In this document: positions 6,291 to 8,480 of the stretch, piece after piece
Position numbering within the stretch: the first letter of the stretch is position 1
Layout: the number at the start of each line of letters is the position of its first letter
NCBI GenBank assembly: GCA_964591605.1
Contig: CAZQEN010000330.1
Span: 1-8,480 of the forward strand
From: CAYLLT01 sp964591605
GTDB lineage: Bacteria > Planctomycetota > Phycisphaerae > UBA1845 > PWPN01
DNA length: 8,480 nt
Direction of reading: 5' to 3'
Made by a program: the position numbers and the translations under genes
Notes under the pieces: generated by a model
Told to the model about the DNA's origin: nothing
Databases searched by the model: none
The model's input: the letters and a program-made list of their open reading frames with translations, nothing else

Positions 6291-7508
6291 CTACTCCCAC
6301 AGGAAGATCGCGTCCGCATCGCCGAATTTGACCGCCGATCCGGAGAGGGAGCGGTTGGCAAGCACATCGCCCGAGCGCGAGCTGATGTTGTCGATGATGT
6401 GTATCTCGCCGCTCTCCCTGACCGCGACGTAACCGATGCCGCGCGAATCCACCACCAGCCCCGAAATAGAGTTCTGGACGGCGCCCTGTCCGGACAGATT
6501 CTGCAGCACGATCACGGGGAAGCTGTCGACTGCGTCATCGAGCGTCGATGCGTTCTCCAGCACGGCGATCTCGTTGAATTCAGTGACGTACAGATGGTCG
6601 GACGCGTCGACGAAGAGGGTTTCTCCGTCAAAGCCGGACGTGAAGATGGCCCTGCTCGGTGTTGGATCCCCGGACAGGAGACCGGCACCGGCGAAGACCA
6701 GGATGGTCTGGGAGCTGCCCGTGGCGTACAGGTCCCCGTTCGGTCCCAGCGCGATCGATGCGCCGGTCAGGTCGGGATGTGAAAACGAGCGCGTCGGCGC
6801 GGCTGTTCCGTTCTGAGCCAGTGCGGCGCCTTCGAAGATCAGGACGCTGTCGTTGAACACGACGAAGAGCCGGTCGTTACCCCGGTCGTATGCCATGCCG
6901 CCAAAGCCATCGTCGAAGAAGTCGTTCCCGAACGGCATCGCCCGGTCAGCGGCGGGCGTGCCGGTGACTGTGGCGGCGTTGTTGTAGGAGCGCAGAATCC
7001 GGTGCCCGGCATCTTCGGAGGCGTTGGAAAACGCAACCGTACACTGAACGATCAGCGACCCCACGCGGTCCACGCTGATGCCGGAGGGCGCCATGCTGTC
7101 AAACGTCGACCCGCCGCTGGCCTGAAAGGTCTGCACAAAGCGAGACCGGGCGTCCAGGAACGTGGTCGGCGCGACATTGCCATCCAGCAGATGCGCGTTG
7201 GCGAAGGATGCCACTCCTTCGTCCAGGTCGGCCACAAAGAGCGTCGGCGATGCGGGGGTGACGAGCACGCTGCGATTGAGCGGGTCGAATCCGCCGGCCC
7301 CCCCCCCGTCGTCCCCCCCTCCACCCCCGTTGTCACCGCCTCCGCCGCCGCCCCCGCCACCCCCGCCACCGTCGCCGCCCGAATCGCCGCCGGGCGTCCC
7401 TCCGTCAGTGCCTGGCCCGGCCTCCGGCGCTGTGCAACTGAACAGAACCAAAGAAAGGACGCTCGTGACAATCCCGACTCGCTGAAACCTGGAATGCATA
7501 CGTGTCAT
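6291..7508 (-). CDS. Lipoprotein with poly-Gly linker and beta-propeller-like domain
   Basis: A 405-residue protein. The N-terminus MTRMHSRFQRVGIVTSVLSL leads into VLFSC, a lipobox with lipidated Cys25, so it should be anchored to a membrane. Residues 36-73 are almost pure Gly/Asp, a flexible spacer. From about 80 the chain has recurring beta-rich blocks such as GNDRLFVVFNDSVLIFEGAA, GDLYATGSSQTILVFAGA, DHLYVTEFNEIAVLENAS and GIGYVAVRESGEIHIIDN, spaced about 45-50 residues and resembling NHL/SMP-30-type propeller blades; the phrase 'LYVTEFN..I.V..NAS' recurs in variant form. No catalytic motif is seen. Such proteins usually bind or present something at the surface; I do not know the ligand. 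AGGAG (7522-7518) is 9 nt before the ATG at 7508. The gene lies upstream of the GH172 gene on the same strand, so a shared surface-polysaccharide role is possible. Confidence 0.8.
   Translation of the reverse strand: MTRMHSRFQRVGIVTSVLSLVLFSCTAPEAGPGTDGGTPGGDSGGDGGGGGGGGGGGGDNGGGGGDDGGGAGGFDPLNRSVLVTPASPTLFVADLDEGVASFANAHLLDGNVAPTTFLDARSRFVQTFQASGGSTFDSMAPSGISVDRVGSLIVQCTVAFSNASEDAGHRILRSYNNAATVTGTPAADRAMPFGNDFFDDGFGGMAYDRGNDRLFVVFNDSVLIFEGAALAQNGTAAPTRSFSHPDLTGASIALGPNGDLYATGSSQTILVFAGAGLLSGDPTPSRAIFTSGFDGETLFVDASDHLYVTEFNEIAVLENASTLDDAVDSFPVIVLQNLSGQGAVQNSISGLVVDSRGIGYVAVRESGEIHIIDNISSRSGDVLANRSLSGSAVKFGDADAIFLWE
7290..7403 (-). repeat. Low-complexity Gly-codon tract with a 10-base homopolymer
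   Basis: Encodes residues 36-73 of the lipoprotein, nearly all GGN codons with scattered Asp. On the plus strand it holds a run of ten C (7298-7307) and one of seven C (7313-7319). The tract is in frame throughout as given. Confidence 0.85.
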
Positions 7509-7517
7509 CTACATGAA

Positions 7518-7522
7518 CTCCT
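7518..7522 (-). promoter_or_regulatory. Ribosome binding site of the lipoprotein gene, overlapping an upstream stop codon
   Basis: AGGAG on the minus strand, 9 nt before the ATG at 7508. It overlaps the TAG (7523-7521) that ends the pseudopilin-like frame, and the spacer contains ATG TAG (7514-7509), a start codon followed at once by a stop. Confidence 0.6.
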
Positions 7523-7598
7523 ACTTGAGCCACTTCTTCACCGCGGGTATGAACAACCCGATCAGGAATTCGGTGATACAGACCACCACCAGCCCACG
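7521..7598 (-). pseudogene. Pseudopilin/DUF1559-like N-terminal helix, short peptide or gene remnant
   Basis: A minus-strand frame ending in TAG at 7523-7521 encodes RGLVVVCITEFLIGLFIPAV then KKWLK. LVVVCITEFLIGLFIPAVKK matches [20 protein letters not shown], the hydrophobic helix typical of planctomycete DUF1559/type II pseudopilins as I recall it, at about 12 of 20 positions. The FTLIE processing site that should stand between RG and this helix is absent, and the chain stops right after the helix. Third codon positions are G or C in about 21 of 24 codons, as in real genes here. The frame stays open to an ATG at 7718, but that upstream part (Arg/Pro/Ala-rich) looks untranslated; GTG at 7589 is another possible start, with no clear ribosome site. 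It is either a decayed fragment or a tiny membrane peptide. Chance resemblance of a simple hydrophobic helix cannot be excluded. Confidence 0.3.
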
Positions 7599-7752
7599 GC
7601 TGGGTGACAGGAGATTTGATTCCGCTGCGGGGCGGCGGTGTGCCCGCCGGGCGCGGACGGAGGGCCTGGGGGGACTTCTGGCGGCCTCAGGCTGAACCGC
7701 CACTCTTCCCATTCCCACCGATGGCTGAACGTTTTGAAGCCCGTTTCACGGA
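7599..7752. other. GC-rich intergenic stretch, no gene seen
   Basis: No reading frame here has a convincing start, ribosome site or protein-like composition on either strand. A promoter for the leftward lipoprotein gene would be expected in or near this stretch, but I see no well-spaced -35/-10 pair. Confidence 0.4.
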
Positions 7753-7818
7753 GACATCCCGGCCCGCCGGGTGTCCGCAGATCGCGCATAGGCGATCGCG
7801 GGCGTAGCGTAGCCTATG
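7753..7818. other. Two inverted repeats at the head of the structured region
   Basis: GACA-t-CCCGG (7753-7762) pairs with CCGGG-TGTC (7767-7775): 9 bp, one bulged T, 4-nt CCCG loop. It is followed by CATAGGC (7787-7793) and its exact complement GCCTATG (7812-7818), 18 nt apart, with GATCGCG repeated directly at 7780-7786 and 7794-7800 and the palindrome GCGATCGC at 7792-7799. Neither hairpin has a T-tract. The second could be an operator, because its right arm overlaps the possible -10 at 7815-7820. Confidence 0.5.
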
Positions 7819-7820
7819 AT
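7815..7820 (+). promoter_or_regulatory. Isolated -10-like hexamer TATGAT
   Basis: TATGAT matches TATAAT at 5 of 6 positions and would start RNA near 7827, just ahead of the hairpin cluster. No -35 hexamer is visible 16-18 bp upstream, so the call is weak and activator dependence would be needed. Confidence 0.22.
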
Positions 7821-7826
7821 GCCGGC

Positions 7827-7959
7827 CTGTTCAAGAAGAAATGAATCATTTCCCGCCCAGGTTCATGATGGGGCGACCGCGTCTGGCGGAGACGCCTGCG
7901 ATCTGTTAACATCATGCCTGCCATCGGTCGTCCCACGCGATCTTCGGATCGCCGCTTTT
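7827..7959 (+). ncRNA. Candidate structured RNA (small RNA or attenuated leader)
   Basis: A run of pairings fits one folded RNA of about 130 nt. In order: GAAATG/CATTTC (7838-7843, 7847-7852); an outer stem CAGG-tt-CATGATG (7858-7870) with CATCATG-CCTG (7910-7920), 11 bp; inside it GCGTCT/AGACGC (7879-7884, 7890-7895) with a GGCGG loop; GGGCGACC (7871-7878) complementary to GGTCGTCC (7926-7933) outside the stem, a pseudoknot or an exclusive alternative; and a UUCG-capped terminator at 7937-7959. I do not recognise an Rfam family. Open frames across it are unconvincing. It may be a free small RNA, or a leader for nifJ, whose start lies about 240 nt after the terminator, long for an attenuator. 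The 5' end is a guess from TATGAT at 7815. Confidence 0.33.
7937..7959 (+). terminator. UUCG-capped intrinsic terminator
   Basis: GCGATC (7937-7942), loop TTCG, GATCGC (7947-7952): a perfect 6-bp stem closed by the stable C(UUCG)G tetraloop, then CGC and TTTT (7956-7959). The T-tract is short. No plus-strand protein gene ends nearby, so it most likely ends a short RNA or acts as an attenuator. Confidence 0.5.
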
Positions 7960-8200
7960 GACACCATGCGCCTGCAACTTGCGGCCGATGGGTGAGTGGA
8001 ATGATCTGTATCCGGTCCAACCTGCCGTCCCCGTCACGCCATCAGGGTGATCTCTTTTGCGTGCGTTGTGAGGCGCCGTCGTTCCCAGCGCGGGGCGCCC
8101 GCGCCGCCGGATCCGACGGTCGAAAGGCACGCCAGGGCGGAGCACGCCGGCGCTGCGACCGGCCGGGGACGCATTCTTCTATCAACGATGGGAGCAACCG
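7960..8200 (+). other. nifJ upstream region with ribosome binding site
   Basis: No gene is seen. GGGAG (8190-8194) lies 6 nt before the nifJ ATG and is a good ribosome site. ATCA-ggg-TGAT (8041-8051) is a small palindrome of uncertain meaning. I could not find a -35/-10 pair that stands out, so the nifJ promoter is not placed. Confidence 0.5.
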
Positions 8201-8480
8201 ATGAGTCAGCAACGTGCGAACAGCGTCATCACCGTCGACGGAAACGAGGCCACCGCCTCCGTCGCGTTCCGCATGAACGAGGTGATCGCGATTTACCCGA
8301 TCACGCCGTCGTCCACGATGGGCGAGCTGGCCGATGAGTGGGCGGCCCGGCGGCAGACCAACGTGTGGGGCAACATCCCGCAGGTGGTCGAGATGCAGTC
8401 GGAGGCCGGCGCGGCCGGAGCGGTCCACGGGGCGCTGCAGGCCGGGGCCCTCACCACGACGTTCACCGCGTCGCAGGGCC
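8201..8480 (+). CDS. nifJ: Pyruvate:ferredoxin (flavodoxin) oxidoreductase, N-terminal part
   Basis: The first 93 residues of a homodimeric-type pyruvate:ferredoxin oxidoreductase, a cytosolic enzyme of about 1,170-1,200 residues that converts pyruvate and CoA to acetyl-CoA and CO2 while reducing ferredoxin or flavodoxin. The chain has TVDGNEATASVAFRMNEVIA (11-30), IYPITPSSTMGELADEWAA (31-49), VVEMQSEAGAAGAVHG (62-77) and ALTTTFTASQG (83-93), all hallmarks of domain I. Thr35 and Glu68 correspond to the pyruvate-contacting Thr31 and the thiamine-activating Glu64 of the Desulfovibrio africanus enzyme, so the active-site part present is intact. ATG 8201 has GGGAG 6 nt upstream. The rest lies beyond the window. 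The gene points to anaerobic or microaerobic pyruvate metabolism; an indolepyruvate or 2-oxoglutarate relative is less likely given the near-consensus nifJ start. Confidence 0.93.
   Translation, partial: MSQQRANSVITVDGNEATASVAFRMNEVIAIYPITPSSTMGELADEWAARRQTNVWGNIPQVVEMQSEAGAAGAVHGALQAGALTTTFTASQG

Noticed and set aside
7827..7959. Fluoride or ZTP riboswitch upstream of nifJ
   Set aside because: The GATGGGGCGACC stretch recalls parts of such aptamers, but the remaining conserved segments of either class are missing as far as I can tell.
8042..8428. Minus-strand frame of 128 codons opposite nifJ
   Set aside because: It overlaps the near-consensus nifJ start and its leader; composition is Arg/Gly-rich without motifs.

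Overview
The window is GC-rich (roughly two thirds G+C by eye) and looks like a chromosomal segment of a free-living Planctomycetota-type bacterium. Pointers are a secreted squalene-cyclase-like repeat protein with an ending familiar from planctomycete homologues, a secreted DUF2961/GH172 enzyme, a Gly-rich lipoprotein, dispersed GGCC-nnn-GGCC palindromic repeats and a pseudopilin/DUF1559-like peptide. The phylum call is inference from gene content. No transposase, integrase, tRNA, rRNA or CRISPR array is visible.

Layout. Positions 1-304 have no gene; they hold a leftward terminator-like hairpin, a 29-bp tandem palindromic repeat and a compound hairpin. 305-1465 (-) is the secreted repeat protein. 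1611-3262 (+) is a likely two-gene operon: a 91-residue conserved-looking hypothetical protein and an MmgE/PrpD-family 2-methylcitrate dehydratase. 3387-3740 (+) is a small winged-HTH protein. 3846-4691 (+) is a PrpB-type methylisocitrate lyase with its catalytic motifs intact. 4701-6185 (-) is the GH172 protein, whose stop lies 9 bp from that of prpB. 6291-7508 (-) is a lipoprotein with a poly-Gly linker and a beta-propeller-like body. 7509-8200 is a divergent intergenic region with a pseudopilin-like peptide remnant on the minus strand and a cluster of hairpins ending in a UUCG-capped terminator on the plus strand. 8201-8480 (+) is the start of pyruvate:ferredoxin oxidoreductase (nifJ), cut by the window edge.

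Function. The metabolic core is the last half of the methylcitrate cycle: the PrpD-type enzyme dehydrates 2-methylcitrate and PrpB splits 2-methylisocitrate into pyruvate and succinate. 2-methylcitrate synthase is not in the window. NifJ would oxidise the pyruvate formed, but it is 3.5 kb away, so the link is metabolic and not an operon. The HTH protein between prpD and prpB is a candidate local regulator. The GH172 enzyme and the lipoprotein are exported and probably act on polysaccharide or at the cell surface.

The least ordinary parts are the structured 7750-7960 region (a candidate small RNA or attenuator), the pseudopilin-like peptide at 7521-7598, and the palindromic repeat element at the left edge.
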